Assembly (NCBI GenBank): GCA_002503545.1
Contig: DARY01000031.1
Location: forward strand, 8,870-41,777
DNA length: 32,908 bases
Origin: Candidatus Methanomethylophilus sp. UBA78
GTDB lineage: Archaea > Thermoplasmatota > Thermoplasmata > Methanomassiliicoccales > Methanomethylophilaceae
Direction: 5' to 3'
This document shows positions 24,757-32,558 of the stretch, piece by piece. The position numbers and the translations under genes are program-made. The first letter of the stretch is position 1, and the number at the start of each line of letters is the position of its first letter. A model generated the notes under the pieces. That model was not told the origin of the DNA and did no database searches. It worked only from the letters and a program-made list of their open reading frames with translations.

Positions 24757-24792
24757 CTTATATCAGACGGATGATACGTCCAACTGATATAA
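24757..24792. promoter_or_regulatory. Spaced palindrome overlapping the cbiMNQOO TATA box
   Basis: TTATATCAG (24758-24766) and CTGATATAA (24784-24792) form a perfect 9-bp inverted repeat with a 17-bp spacer. The left arm contains the minus-strand TATA box of the cbiM fusion; the right arm is a TATA-like element for the plus strand. A second inverted repeat, TTGGAT/ATCCAA, follows at 24800-24816. The geometry resembles dimeric metal-sensor (for example NikR-type) operators, but the sequence does not identify the regulator. Confidence 0.5.
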
Positions 24793-24851
24793 AAACCCGT
24801 TGGATAGATAATCCAATTAAGACGGTTGGACAGCTGGGTGGCTCTATATCC

Positions 24852-24859
24852 TTTAAATA
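24852..24859 (+). promoter_or_regulatory. TATA box of the DUF368 gene
   Basis: TTTAAATA is centred 27 bp upstream of ATG 24882, leaderless spacing. Confidence 0.55.
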
Positions 24860-24881
24860 ATGGCCACCGGTTGTCGTTTCG

Positions 24882-25763
24882 ATGGAATCTCTCGCGAAAG
24901 CGGTCAAGGAAGTAGTGGTCGGCATCGTAGTCGGTATCGCATCGATGCTGCCCGGAATCAGCGGAGCGACGATGTGCGTGGGCTTCGGCATCTACGAACG
25001 CATAGTGCGCGACATAGCTCAGCTGCGCATATATCTGAAGAAGGACTTCTGGTTCCTTCTGATTCTGGGATCGGGCATTGTCATAGGAACCCTGATCGCC
25101 GCCGAGATCCTGTCCGGAGCCATGGACAGGTATCCCACGGAATCCCACTTCCTGTTCGCGGGACTCATAGCCGGACAGATCCCGGCCGTATACCTCATGA
25201 CGGATCCGAAGAACGGCAGATGGACCGGGTCCAACTGGGTCTCCCTGGCGATAGGATTCGCCATCATGGGATCGATGCTGGCACTTTACTTCCTGGACGG
25301 CTGGGGGGACATCGAGGTCGGACATGACATGGCCGGCATAATCCTCATGTTCGCGGTCGGAATCGTAATCGCCGTGTCCGCGATACTGCCCGGCGTCAGC
25401 CACTCCACCATCCTCATCGTCATCGGATTGTTCGCCGTCTTCACCAACGCCATCAGCGACCTGGACTTCGTGTTCCTGGGCGCCATGGGCGCCGGTGTCG
25501 TCGTGGGGGCGCTTGGATTCTCCAAGGTCATCCATTATGCGCTGGAGAGGCACCACAGGAGCGCCTCCTTCCTCATATTCGGTCTGACGGCCGGATCGCT
25601 CGTGACCCTGATCATCACGTCTGTCGCGGACGCGACGAGCCTCGTGCACATAGCGGCCGGCGCGGTGACGTTCGTGATCGGCTTCGTGGTCGGCATATGG
25701 TTCATGAGAGTCGGTGCGAAACAGGAATCCGGCGAAAACACCGGATCGGGGGAGCCGGCGTAA
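24882..25763 (+). CDS. DUF368 polytopic membrane protein (polyprenyl-phosphate transporter family)
   Basis: This 293-residue protein has about eight transmembrane helices and the two DUF368 hallmarks: VVVGIVVGIASMLPGISGAT near the N-terminus and the internal repeat IVIAVSAILPGVSHSTILIV, each with the (L/P)PG(I/V)S motif. Bacterial DUF368 members have been reported to recycle undecaprenyl phosphate across the membrane. An archaeal member could handle dolichyl or other polyprenyl phosphates for glycosylation, which is inference. The hydrophilic C-terminus (GAKQESGENTGSGEPA) is probably disordered. It is transcribed divergently from the cobalt transporter and shares its regulatory region. ATG 24882 is leaderless. 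The stop is TAA. Confidence 0.82.
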   Translation: MESLAKAVKEVVVGIVVGIASMLPGISGATMCVGFGIYERIVRDIAQLRIYLKKDFWFLLILGSGIVIGTLIAAEILSGAMDRYPTESHFLFAGLIAGQIPAVYLMTDPKNGRWTGSNWVSLAIGFAIMGSMLALYFLDGWGDIEVGHDMAGIILMFAVGIVIAVSAILPGVSHSTILIVIGLFAVFTNAISDLDFVFLGAMGAGVVVGALGFSKVIHYALERHHRSASFLIFGLTAGSLVTLIITSVADATSLVHIAAGAVTFVIGFVVGIWFMRVGAKQESGENTGSGEPA

Positions 25764-25802
25764 TCGGTTTTATCCCCGCAACACCTTATCCCACAGGATA
25801 CC

Positions 25803-26336
25803 ATGTTCTGCCCCAAATGCGGATGCATGCTGCCTGACGGGTCGTCCTTCTGCAACGAATGCGGTTGCAGGATAGGGAAACGCATGAGGGCCTCCCTCTG
25901 CGAGGACCAGCCGGCGGCCGGGCCGGCACGTACGGCCCGGAGCCCCCGTACGGTAAGGCGCGAGGCCCTCGTGGTGGCCGGTACCGTCCTGTCGCTCGCG
26001 ATGGCCGCATCCCTCCTCCTGGAATGGCTGAGCCCGGGCATGTCCGGCCTCGATCTGGCCACCGACGCATCGTACGCCGGGAGAAGACTCGGCGTCCTGC
26101 GCTTCGCACCGCTGGCCGTGGCGGTTCTGGGGGTTGCGCTGACAATCCATTTCGCATTCGGTGTCATCCCCCGCTCCTGGGTCTTCCCACTGGGGATCGT
26201 ATGCTCCGCACTTACGGTCATGTTCTGCGCAGAATTCGGATGGGGCTCCGCATACTCCGCGGGGGCCGGAGCCTACATCGCCGTCCTCTCTTCCGCCACG
26301 GTCGCCATGCTGGGCCTACGGGAAATCGGGAACTGA
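25803..26336 (+). CDS. Zinc-ribbon membrane protein
   Basis: This 177-residue protein begins with a treble-clef zinc ribbon: CPKC at residues 3-6 and CNEC at 17-20, plus extra Cys at 8 and 22. A basic linker follows, then four predicted transmembrane helices (about 54-75, 99-119, 126-147 and 153-171). The zinc ribbon should face the cytosol. Such zinc-ribbon/membrane proteins are frequent in methanogens and have no assigned function. ATG 25803 is 39 bp after the DUF368 stop, with a weak TTTTATCC element in between, so it may be co-transcribed or use its own promoter. Confidence 0.7.
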   Translation: MFCPKCGCMLPDGSSFCNECGCRIGKRMRASLCEDQPAAGPARTARSPRTVRREALVVAGTVLSLAMAASLLLEWLSPGMSGLDLATDASYAGRRLGVLRFAPLAVAVLGVALTIHFAFGVIPRSWVFPLGIVCSALTVMFCAEFGWGSAYSAGAGAYIAVLSSATVAMLGLREIGN

Positions 26337-26366
26337 CGTCCCGGACGGTTCCTGGATTTGGGGATT

Positions 26367-26440
26367 GGCCCGCACGGGAAAATGGGATGGATGTGGGTGC
26401 GGGCCGAGGTAGAGCACTGGTTGGGGGATGCTCTTTTTCC
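26367..26440 (+). terminator. Two-hairpin structure ending in a U-tract
   Basis: A 9-bp stem GGCCCGCAC/GTGCGGGCC (26367-26375/26397-26405) is followed by AGAGCA/TGCTCT (26411-26416/26429-26434) that runs into CTTTTTCC. It lies just after the zinc-ribbon gene and looks like a terminator, or the 3' end of a small RNA. Confidence 0.45.
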
Positions 26441-26491
26441 TCTATCCACTTGATTTACGGGAATCTATTTAAGCCGAGCGGGGAGGGGTGA

Positions 26492-26531
26492 CCGAATCTG
26501 ACCGAATCTGACACCCTTTTCCGAATCTGAC
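26492..26531. repeat. Three copies of an 11-bp direct repeat
   Basis: CCGAATCTGAC occurs at 26492-26502, 26502-26512 and 26521-26531, immediately beyond the arcS stop. The first two copies are in tandem. No function is evident. Confidence 0.7.
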
Positions 26532-26534
26532 GGA

Positions 26535-28232
26535 TCAGCCGGAATGCCTCATCCTGACGGCTATTCCCCTTCTCATCTGTTCCATCTCGGCGCCGCACAT
26601 GGCGGCGACCCCGACCCCTCTGACCTCGCCCTTGCAGACCACGATGGCCTCGTCGCCTATGCGGAGGCTGCGGTCGGCCCTCTCCACCCCGACGGCGAAG
26701 AGGCTGCCCTTCATCTCGAAATCCTGCATCTCGACGATGTTCCTGCCCATGCCGGCCACGATCGCCGCGCCTTCCATGGTGAGGGAGAACATGCCCCTCT
26801 CGGGGGACATCATGCAGAGCTGGGTCTTGTTCTTCCTGTCCTCCGGGTCCTCGCGGAAGACCTTCCAGTAGGGGAACTTCCCTATGCCGTAGGTGTTCTC
26901 GTCCATGATGGCGTCGGCGACATCCCCGCCGAACTGGAACGAGAGGACGGAACGGACGGTCTCCCTGCGGTCGACCATGTAGTCCACGGACTCCATGCCG
27001 CGCGTCGCCTCCCTGAGGGCCCTGTCGAGGTTCTCGAGGGACCTGGGGGACACCGGGTCCCCCACGACCGTCTCCGCCATCTCCCCGACGACGTCCCTGA
27101 CCAGCTCCGCATCGTCGCCGAGGTGGCAGACGACCTTCTCGTAATGTCCCTTGGCGATCAGCTCCTTCAGCATCCTCCTGATGGTCGCCTTCTCCTCGCA
27201 TTTCCATTCACCGGTCACCGGTATGTCGTAGGAGTTGGCCGGATAGAAGGCGTCGAGCTCCCTCGGGACGATGCCCAGGGGGGATGTCACGATGACCTCG
27301 TGCACGAGCGTGTCGTGCGAGGCGGTGTGGATGGCCGAGGCGAACAGCTTGTGGGTCTTCGAGGTGTGGTAGGGTTTCTTGGCCGAGCAGGGGAGAAGCA
27401 GGAGGACCCTCTTGTGCCGGGGGACGGCGTACCTCTCGGACAGGACGTTCTGGTATCTCGCTATGTCGGGCCTGCGCAGGGCCTGGACGGTGTTGCAGGA
27501 GAACCTGCCCCCCACGGTGGGGCAGCACTCCTCCTGGTAGGCGTAGCCGTCGGCGTCGAATATCCTCAGGGCGGCCACCTCGTCCGGGGAAGAGAAGGAC
27601 CTCTGGTCGACGAGCTCCCTGAGCCTCCCCGCCCCGATGAACATGGACACCTTGGCGGCCTCCCTGTCCATCTCGGCCACGTTGTCCTCGGAACGGTCCC
27701 CCTCGGAGACGGAGCTGCCTTCCGGGATCAGGGAGATGCCGTTTATCCCGGCGGCCCTGCAGAAGGAGTCGTCCACGACGTCCACCCCCATGTAGGACAG
27801 AAGTGCCAGATTGGCGGGTTCCGCTATCCCGAGCATCACGAGGAGCCTTCCGAAACCGGCGGCGTTCCTCGCCTTCATGACCTGGTCGACCATCCTCCTG
27901 AAGTCGCCTTTGACGTCGAAGGCGTTGGGGACGACCACGACCTCCGAGTCGTCCGGCACCATCTCGTCCCCGTTGAGGGGCAGCCTGAGGACGGTCATGC
28001 CGTCCCTGGTCCTGGGCTGGGCGGAGACGCCCGAGGCGGCCGAGGTGAGCAGACGGGGGTCCACGTCCACCGCGGAACCGAGGATGCGGACGGTCCTCCC
28101 GCCCTCGCCCAGGGTTATGCCGGTATCTCCCCCGGCACCCGTCTTCAGGACGAAGGGCGTCCTGATGCAGCCCTCGCCCTTCCTGTACTCGCAAATCCTT
28201 CCCCTTTGGGATCTGCCCACAACGTCAAGCAT
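26535..28232 (-). CDS. arcS: Archaeosine synthase ArcS (alpha type)
   Basis: This 565-residue protein carries the ArcS core motif PCSAKKPYHTSKTHKLF (281-297). N-terminal to it is a TGT-like region including ECCPTVGGRFSCNTVQALR, and the C-terminal PUA RNA-binding domain spans about 490-563 (SLRIGDEAIVVCKGEVRGVG). ArcS modifies preQ0 at position 15 of archaeal tRNA toward archaeosine: it adds lysine to the nitrile, and a radical SAM partner (RaSEA) can complete the conversion. It acts on tRNA in the cytosol. tgtA is not in this window. ATG 28232 lies 24 bp from the TATA-box centre (28252-28259), leaderless, divergent from pyrB. Confidence 0.88.
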   Translation of the reverse strand: MLDVVGRSQRGRICEYRKGEGCIRTPFVLKTGAGGDTGITLGEGGRTVRILGSAVDVDPRLLTSAASGVSAQPRTRDGMTVLRLPLNGDEMVPDDSEVVVVPNAFDVKGDFRRMVDQVMKARNAAGFGRLLVMLGIAEPANLALLSYMGVDVVDDSFCRAAGINGISLIPEGSSVSEGDRSEDNVAEMDREAAKVSMFIGAGRLRELVDQRSFSSPDEVAALRIFDADGYAYQEECCPTVGGRFSCNTVQALRRPDIARYQNVLSERYAVPRHKRVLLLLPCSAKKPYHTSKTHKLFASAIHTASHDTLVHEVIVTSPLGIVPRELDAFYPANSYDIPVTGEWKCEEKATIRRMLKELIAKGHYEKVVCHLGDDAELVRDVVGEMAETVVGDPVSPRSLENLDRALREATRGMESVDYMVDRRETVRSVLSFQFGGDVADAIMDENTYGIGKFPYWKVFREDPEDRKNKTQLCMMSPERGMFSLTMEGAAIVAGMGRNIVEMQDFEMKGSLFAVGVERADRSLRIGDEAIVVCKGEVRGVGVAAMCGAEMEQMRRGIAVRMRHSG

Positions 28233-28251
28233 GCGTCCCGCTATCGCTCAT

Positions 28252-28298
28252 CCATATAAGTAGGTCGCTCCGCCGGCGTCCACATAACAGTTAATATC
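28252..28298. promoter_or_regulatory. Divergent arcS and pyrB promoters
   Basis: A minus-strand TATA box (28252-28259, reads TTATATGG) and a plus-strand TATA box TTAATATC (28291-28298) each lie about 25 bp from the start codons of arcS (28232) and pyrB (28320). Confidence 0.55.
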
Positions 28299-28319
28299 TA
28301 GGTAGCGTATTTGCGAATC

Positions 28320-29249
28320 ATGGACTTTTACGACAAGGACCTCGTATCTATCCGGGACCTCACCAAGGACCAGATAGAGTACATTCTTGACCTCTCGAAG
28401 AAGATGGTCCCCTACGCCCGGGGAGAGAAAGTCAAACGCGCTCTCGACGGCAAGATTCTCGGAAACCTTTTCTTCGAACCATCCACCCGTACCAAGCTCT
28501 CCTTCGAGAGCGCCGCCTACAGGCTCGGATGCGACGTCATAGACGTCTCGGAGATGTCCATGACCTCCATAGCGAAGGGGGAGACCCTCGCGGACACCAT
28601 AAGGATGGTCGACGCCTACTGCGACGTCATCGTCCTCAGGCACCCCTTCGAGGGCGCGGCCAGACTGGCCGCCGACGTGTCCGAGAACCCCGTCATCAAC
28701 GCGGGGGACGGCGCCGGGTCCCACCCGACCCAGATGCTCCTCGACCTTTTCACCATGAAGGAGGCCAAAGGCTCCCTCGAGGGCCTCAACGTCACCATGG
28801 TCGGCGACCTGAAGTACGGCCGCACCGTCCACACCCTCGCCCAGGCCCTCGCCAACTTCGGGGTTAAGCTCACCCTCGTGGCCCCCGAATCCCTGCAGAT
28901 GCCCCACGACATCGTGGACAGGCTCAAGAGGAACGGATGCGTCCCCAAGAAGACCAGCGTGCTCGAGGACGTCATCGGCGACGCCGACGTGCTGTACGTC
29001 ACCAGGATCCAGAAGGAGAGGTTCCCCGACCCCGCCGAGTACCAGAAGGTGGCGGGGACCTACAGGATAGACAACGCCATGCTCAGGAACGCGAAGGACG
29101 ACATGATGGTCATGCACCCCCTCCCGAGGGTCAACGAGATCGCGACCGAGGTGGACTCCACGCCGCACGCCAAGTACTTCCAGCAGGCGTTCAACGGGGT
29201 ACCTGTCAGGATGGCCATCCTCTGCGCCATACTGGGGGGAGACATATGA
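28320..29249 (+). CDS. pyrB: Aspartate carbamoyltransferase, catalytic subunit
   Basis: This 309-residue enzyme carries the carbamoyl-phosphate site FFEPSTRTKLSFESA, the VLRHPFEGAA and GDGAGSHPTQMLLD motifs, and HPLPRVNEI near the C-terminus. It condenses carbamoyl phosphate and aspartate to carbamoyl aspartate, the committed step of pyrimidine synthesis. ATG 28320 fits the leaderless spacing; an upstream TTG at 28311 is closer to the TATA box and less likely. pyrI overlaps by ATGA, so the catalytic and regulatory subunits are made in a coupled way. Confidence 0.95.
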   Translation: MDFYDKDLVSIRDLTKDQIEYILDLSKKMVPYARGEKVKRALDGKILGNLFFEPSTRTKLSFESAAYRLGCDVIDVSEMSMTSIAKGETLADTIRMVDAYCDVIVLRHPFEGAARLAADVSENPVINAGDGAGSHPTQMLLDLFTMKEAKGSLEGLNVTMVGDLKYGRTVHTLAQALANFGVKLTLVAPESLQMPHDIVDRLKRNGCVPKKTSVLEDVIGDADVLYVTRIQKERFPDPAEYQKVAGTYRIDNAMLRNAKDDMMVMHPLPRVNEIATEVDSTPHAKYFQQAFNGVPVRMAILCAILGGDI

Positions 29250-29719
29250 AGGACATAGCCGACATCAAGATCCCGCCGATAAGGAACGGCACCGTCATCG
29301 ACCACATAGAGAACGGACAGGCCCTGAACGTGCTGAAGATCCTCGGGGTCAACGAGAACAACATCGACTCCAGCATAAGCATCGGCATGCACGTGCCCAC
29401 CAACAAGGACGGCAAGAAGTGGAAGGACATCGTGAAGCTCGAGGACATGGAGCTCGACGAGACCACCGTCTCCAAGATAGCCCTCATCGCCCCCGAGGCC
29501 ACCATCTCCATCATCCGCGACTACTACATAGCGGAGAAGTTCGCCGTCAAGCTGGGCGAGAAGGTCGTCGGTCTGGTCAGGTGCAGCAACCCCAACTGCA
29601 TAACGAACAAGGGGGAGCCGGTCCTGCCCCAGTTCTTCGTGGAGAACAGGAACCCGCCCCGGCTCAGATGCGTCTACTGCGACCGCACCCTCCTGAACAT
29701 CTCCGACAACCTGATCTGA
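29246..29719 (+). CDS. pyrI: Aspartate carbamoyltransferase, regulatory subunit
   Basis: This 157-residue protein has the N-terminal nucleotide-binding domain (NGTVIDHIENGQALNVLKIL) and the C-terminal zinc domain with four cysteines, CSNPNC and CVYC in RCSNPNCI and LRCVYCD. It binds PyrB catalytic trimers and gives allosteric control by CTP/ATP in family members. The start ATG overlaps the pyrB stop (ATGA), and GGGGGGAG lies just upstream. It is followed four bases later by a P-loop gene, probably in the same operon. Confidence 0.94.
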   Translation: MKDIADIKIPPIRNGTVIDHIENGQALNVLKILGVNENNIDSSISIGMHVPTNKDGKKWKDIVKLEDMELDETTVSKIALIAPEATISIIRDYYIAEKFAVKLGEKVVGLVRCSNPNCITNKGEPVLPQFFVENRNPPRLRCVYCDRTLLNISDNLI

Positions 29720-29723
29720 TACC

Positions 29724-30254
29724 ATGAGGCTGATCGTGGTGACGGGCATGCCCGGTGCCGGCAAGGAGGAGTTCCTCTCCGCCGGCATCGACGCCGGGGT
29801 GCCGTTCGTCAGGATGGGCGACGTCGTACGCGAGTTCTACGCCGCGTCCGGTTCCGCGGAGAAGGGCATCACGGTCGGCCAGTTCGCGGACGGGGAGAGG
29901 AAGTCCGAGGGAACCGACATATGGGCGAGGAGGGCCATCGAGAGGATGTACGGCGACGTCTTCATCGTGGACGGATGCAGGAGCATGGCCGAGATCGGGT
30001 CGTTCCGCTCCCTGGGCGCCGACGTGCGCATCGTCGCCGTCCATGCGTCACCGTCCGTCAGATACGACAGGCTCGTGAAAAGAGCCAGGGAGGACGCCCC
30101 GCACAACAGGGAGGAGTTCGACGCCCGCGACGCCCGCGAACTGTCCTGGGGGGTGGGCGAGGTCATAGCCCTGTGCGACCACATGACCGTGAACATGTCC
30201 TCCATCGAGGAGTTCCACGAGGAATCCGCCGCGCTTCTGAGGTCCCTTAAATGA
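29724..30254 (+). CDS. UPF0200-like P-loop nucleotide kinase family protein
   Basis: This 176-residue protein has the order seen in the archaeal UPF0200 family (dephospho-CoA-kinase/adenylate-kinase-like). It starts with P-loop GMPGAGKEEF (8-17), then VPFVRMGDVVREF, GTDIWARRA, FIVDGCRSMAEI, VAVHASPSVRYDRL, DARDARELSWGVGEVIALCD and a terminal VNMSSIEEF. The P-loop has Glu after the Lys where most kinases have Ser or Thr. The biochemical role is not established. It sits four bases after pyrI and overlaps the next gene by ATGA, so it is likely part of the pyrimidine transcript, which may simply be convenience. Confidence 0.75.
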   Translation: MRLIVVTGMPGAGKEEFLSAGIDAGVPFVRMGDVVREFYAASGSAEKGITVGQFADGERKSEGTDIWARRAIERMYGDVFIVDGCRSMAEIGSFRSLGADVRIVAVHASPSVRYDRLVKRAREDAPHNREEFDARDARELSWGVGEVIALCDHMTVNMSSIEEFHEESAALLRSLK

Positions 30255-30517
30255 GGTTCACCACCGCCCGCCTCTGCGGGGGCAAGGCCGTCATGGCCAT
30301 CTCCGCCGACATCCTCGACCTGGATCTGGCACATGCCGCCGAGGTCCTTGAGGCCGAGGGCTGCAGGATCAAGGAGAGGGACGAGATGCTCCTGGTGTTC
30401 GAGTGGAACGGCATGGAGGTCACCCTCTACGCCCAGGGGAAGGTCATGTACCTGCCCCAGACCGACCGGGCCCAGTGCATAGCGGATGCGACCAAACTCC
30501 TCGAGAAGATACGCTGA
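30251..30517 (+). CDS. Conserved-looking 88-residue protein of unknown function
   Basis: This small protein has no recognised family. It begins MRFTTARLCGG and has predicted alpha/beta alternation: ISADILDLDLAHAAEVLEAE helix, LLVFEWNGMEVTLYAQGKVMYL strands, then CIADATKLLEKIR helix. The strand-strand-helix ending resembles one half of a TBP-like fold, a pattern-level impression only. It lacks a signal peptide or membrane segment. Its ATG overlaps the stop of the preceding P-loop gene, so it is the last gene of the pyrBI operon. Confidence 0.65.
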   Translation: MRFTTARLCGGKAVMAISADILDLDLAHAAEVLEAEGCRIKERDEMLLVFEWNGMEVTLYAQGKVMYLPQTDRAQCIADATKLLEKIR

Positions 30518-30762
30518 ACGAAATGTGCCAGCTGCCGTACTCCGGCGGCGGTGCGCGAGCTTCGCGCTTTCATTCCTGCAGACTGTCGAACATCGATCGA
30601 GATTCTGGCAAGTAGAAGGAAAACCGTCCATCGAATATGGCTCTGACACCCAGGGGATACAGACCCAGTGCCCGCACTCTGGGCATCCGACGGAAACGGA
30701 CCGTCCGAGAAACATGCTGGATGACCCGCCCCCATTATATATTCCTAAAATATGCCAGACCC
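30518..30762. other. Intergenic region before the DUF92 gene
   Basis: No convincing gene. Small hairpins occur, for example GCGCGA/TCGCGC around 30553-30567 and CCCAG/CTGGG around 30664-30683. The DUF92 TATA box is at 30735-30742. An in-frame ATG at 30637 would extend the DUF92 protein by 42 residues, but the added sequence is basic and lies upstream of the promoter. Confidence 0.5.
30735..30742 (+). promoter_or_regulatory. TATA box of the DUF92 gene
   Basis: TTATATAT is centred 25 bp upstream of ATG 30763. Confidence 0.55.
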
Positions 30763-31491
30763 ATGGATGCGCTCACGGGAACGGTATTGACCATATGCGT
30801 ATCGCTTGCGCTGCTGCTCATAGCCAACAGGAAGGGGTTCCTCACCGGTACAGGCATAGCGGCGTCGTTCCTGTCCGCGGTCATCATCGGCTACTGCGGA
30901 GGCTTCTGGTGGTTCCTGGCATACATGCTGTTCCCGGTGATGGCCTTCGTCGCCACCTTCGCCAAAATCAAGAAGAAGAAGGCGATGGGACTGCAGGAAG
31001 GCAGATCCGGCGAAAGGAGCCACATGAACATCATCGGCGTGGGTCTGATCCCGACGGTAATCGCCATCGTGTTCCTCATCGACGACGGCGACTCCGCCTT
31101 CTATCTGACGGCGGCCTTCCTCTCCGCCGTATCGGTATCGGTGGCCGATACCACATCCAGCGAGATAGGTGTCTTCGACAGAAACGTGTGGATGATCACC
31201 ACCCTCAAGAGGACGGAGCCCGGCATAAACGGCGGAATCTCCCGTCTGGGTATCATCAGCTCGGCCCTCGCCTCCCTCGCATTTTCGATAATCGCCTGGG
31301 CCGTCGTGTTCCACGAACTGGACCTCAGGCTCCTGATCGTCTGGGTCTGCGGCATGTTCGGCAACCTGATGGACAGCGTCGTCGGTGCCGTGCTGGAGAA
31401 CAAAGGAAAGATCTCAAAGTACGGCAACAACATCGTGACCTCCCTGTCGGGGGCCGTCCTCGGATTCCTCGTCTGCTTCCTGATCGGCTGA
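30763..31491 (+). CDS. DUF92 family membrane protein (TMEM19/VTE6-like)
   Basis: This 242-residue protein has about six transmembrane helices and the DUF92 signature motifs: VSVSVADTTSSEIGVF (the ADT..SEIG motif) and GGISRLGIISS. One plant member of the family (VTE6) is a phytyl-phosphate kinase in isoprenoid metabolism; an archaeal role in prenyl phosphate phosphorylation is possible but unproven. The start is placed at ATG 30763 (MDALTGTVLTICV) from the TATA spacing and because the first membrane helix begins right after it. It is monocistronic and convergent with porB. Confidence 0.78.
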   Translation: MDALTGTVLTICVSLALLLIANRKGFLTGTGIAASFLSAVIIGYCGGFWWFLAYMLFPVMAFVATFAKIKKKKAMGLQEGRSGERSHMNIIGVGLIPTVIAIVFLIDDGDSAFYLTAAFLSAVSVSVADTTSSEIGVFDRNVWMITTLKRTEPGINGGISRLGIISSALASLAFSIIAWAVVFHELDLRLLIVWVCGMFGNLMDSVVGAVLENKGKISKYGNNIVTSLSGAVLGFLVCFLIG

Positions 31492-31572
31492 ATCCAGACA
31501 TCTGGCACATGTACGGTGCCGGACCTCTGCGCAGTAATCTGCCGAATATGTGCAAAAGCGCCGCGGTTGTAT

Positions 31573-31591
31573 GGGGCCCGCGGCGGGCCCC
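31573..31591. terminator. Hairpin between convergent DUF92 and porB genes
   Basis: A perfect 7-bp GGGGCCC/GGGCCCC stem (extendable by two pairs) with a 5-nt loop lies in the 119-bp gap between two convergent stops. It is a likely bidirectional terminator, without a clear U-tract. Confidence 0.4.
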
Positions 31592-31610
31592 GTTGTAACA
31601 TGTTTGCGGA

Positions 31611-32558
31611 TCAGAGGCCGCAGAGCTTCAGCAGCTTCTCCCACTTCTTGTCGACATCCTTCTGGATGTCCTCAGCGACGGGGGCCCACCTCTCGTCCTT
31701 GAGGTGCTTGAACCTGCCCTGGGAGTCGAACCACTCGGTGACGGGCTTCTTCTCCGCCTTCCCGTCGGCGATCCTCTGGCTGTCCGCGGACAGGGAGTAC
31801 TCGCCGTCGACGACCTCGTAGAGGGGCCAGACGCAGCAGTCGACCGCCAGCTTGGAGATGGCGACGGTGTCGCTGGGGGCGAACCTCCATCCCCTGGGGC
31901 AGGGGGAGATCGCGTTGATGAAGGCGGGGCCTCCGCACTCGAACGCCTTGCGGGCCTTGGTGACCATGTCCCTCCATGCGTAGGGGGCGGTCTGGGCGAC
32001 GTAGGGTATGTTGTGGGCGACCATGACGGCGGTCATGTCCTTGGGGTACTCCTTCTTACCGTAGGCCTCGGCACCGTTCCAGGAGGTCGTGGTGGACGCT
32101 CCCCTGCCGGTGGCGGAGGACCTCTGGATTCCGGTGTTCATGTAGGCCTCGTTGTTGAAGCACACGTACACCATCTCGTGTCCCCTCTCCATGGCTCCGG
32201 AGAGGGCCTGGAGACCGATGTCGTACGTCGCACCGTCTCCTGCGAAGTTGACGAACTTGATGTCCTTCTCGATCTTGCCCTGCCTCTTGAGGGACTTGTA
32301 GGCGGTCTCGAGACCGGCCGCACCGGCCGCTCCGTTTCCGAAGGCGGTGTGGACCATGGGTATGTTCCAGGAGGTGTACGGGAATATGGTGGTGGACACC
32401 TCGAAGCATCCGGTGGACAGCGATACTGCCACGTCCTTATCCGTTCCCATGAGGATCTGCCTCGCGATGATGGACTCGGCGCATCCCGCGCAGAGCCTGT
32501 GGCCGCTGGTGAGCCTGACGGGTATCTTGTTGAGTTCCTTGAGAGATAATCCGCTCAT
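31611..32558 (-). CDS. porB: Pyruvate:ferredoxin oxidoreductase, beta subunit
   Basis: This 315-residue thiamine-diphosphate subunit has an N-terminal HRLCAGCAE with the cluster-binding CxxC, and SLSTGCFEV. The ThDP motif GDGATYDIGLQALSGAMERG runs to NNEAYMNTG, followed by ISPCPRGWRF. It decarboxylates pyruvate to acetyl-CoA with ferredoxin reduction; in methanogens it often runs in reverse for carbon fixation. The start ATG overlaps the porA stop (ATGA), so translation is coupled. It is the last gene of the por operon, and the gamma and delta subunit genes should lie beyond the window edge. Confidence 0.93.
   Translation of the reverse strand: MSGLSLKELNKIPVRLTSGHRLCAGCAESIIARQILMGTDKDVAVSLSTGCFEVSTTIFPYTSWNIPMVHTAFGNGAAGAAGLETAYKSLKRQGKIEKDIKFVNFAGDGATYDIGLQALSGAMERGHEMVYVCFNNEAYMNTGIQRSSATGRGASTTTSWNGAEAYGKKEYPKDMTAVMVAHNIPYVAQTAPYAWRDMVTKARKAFECGGPAFINAISPCPRGWRFAPSDTVAISKLAVDCCVWPLYEVVDGEYSLSADSQRIADGKAEKKPVTEWFDSQGRFKHLKDERWAPVAEDIQKDVDKKWEKLLKLCGL

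Noticed and set aside
30637..30762. Upstream ATG extension of the DUF92 protein
   Set aside because: The extension would begin before the TATA box at 30735-30742; the ATG at 30763 matches leaderless spacing and the start of the first membrane helix.
30486..31598. 370-codon plus-strand open frame overlapping the DUF92 gene
   Set aside because: It is out of frame with the membrane protein, rich in Arg/His/Gly, and has no features.
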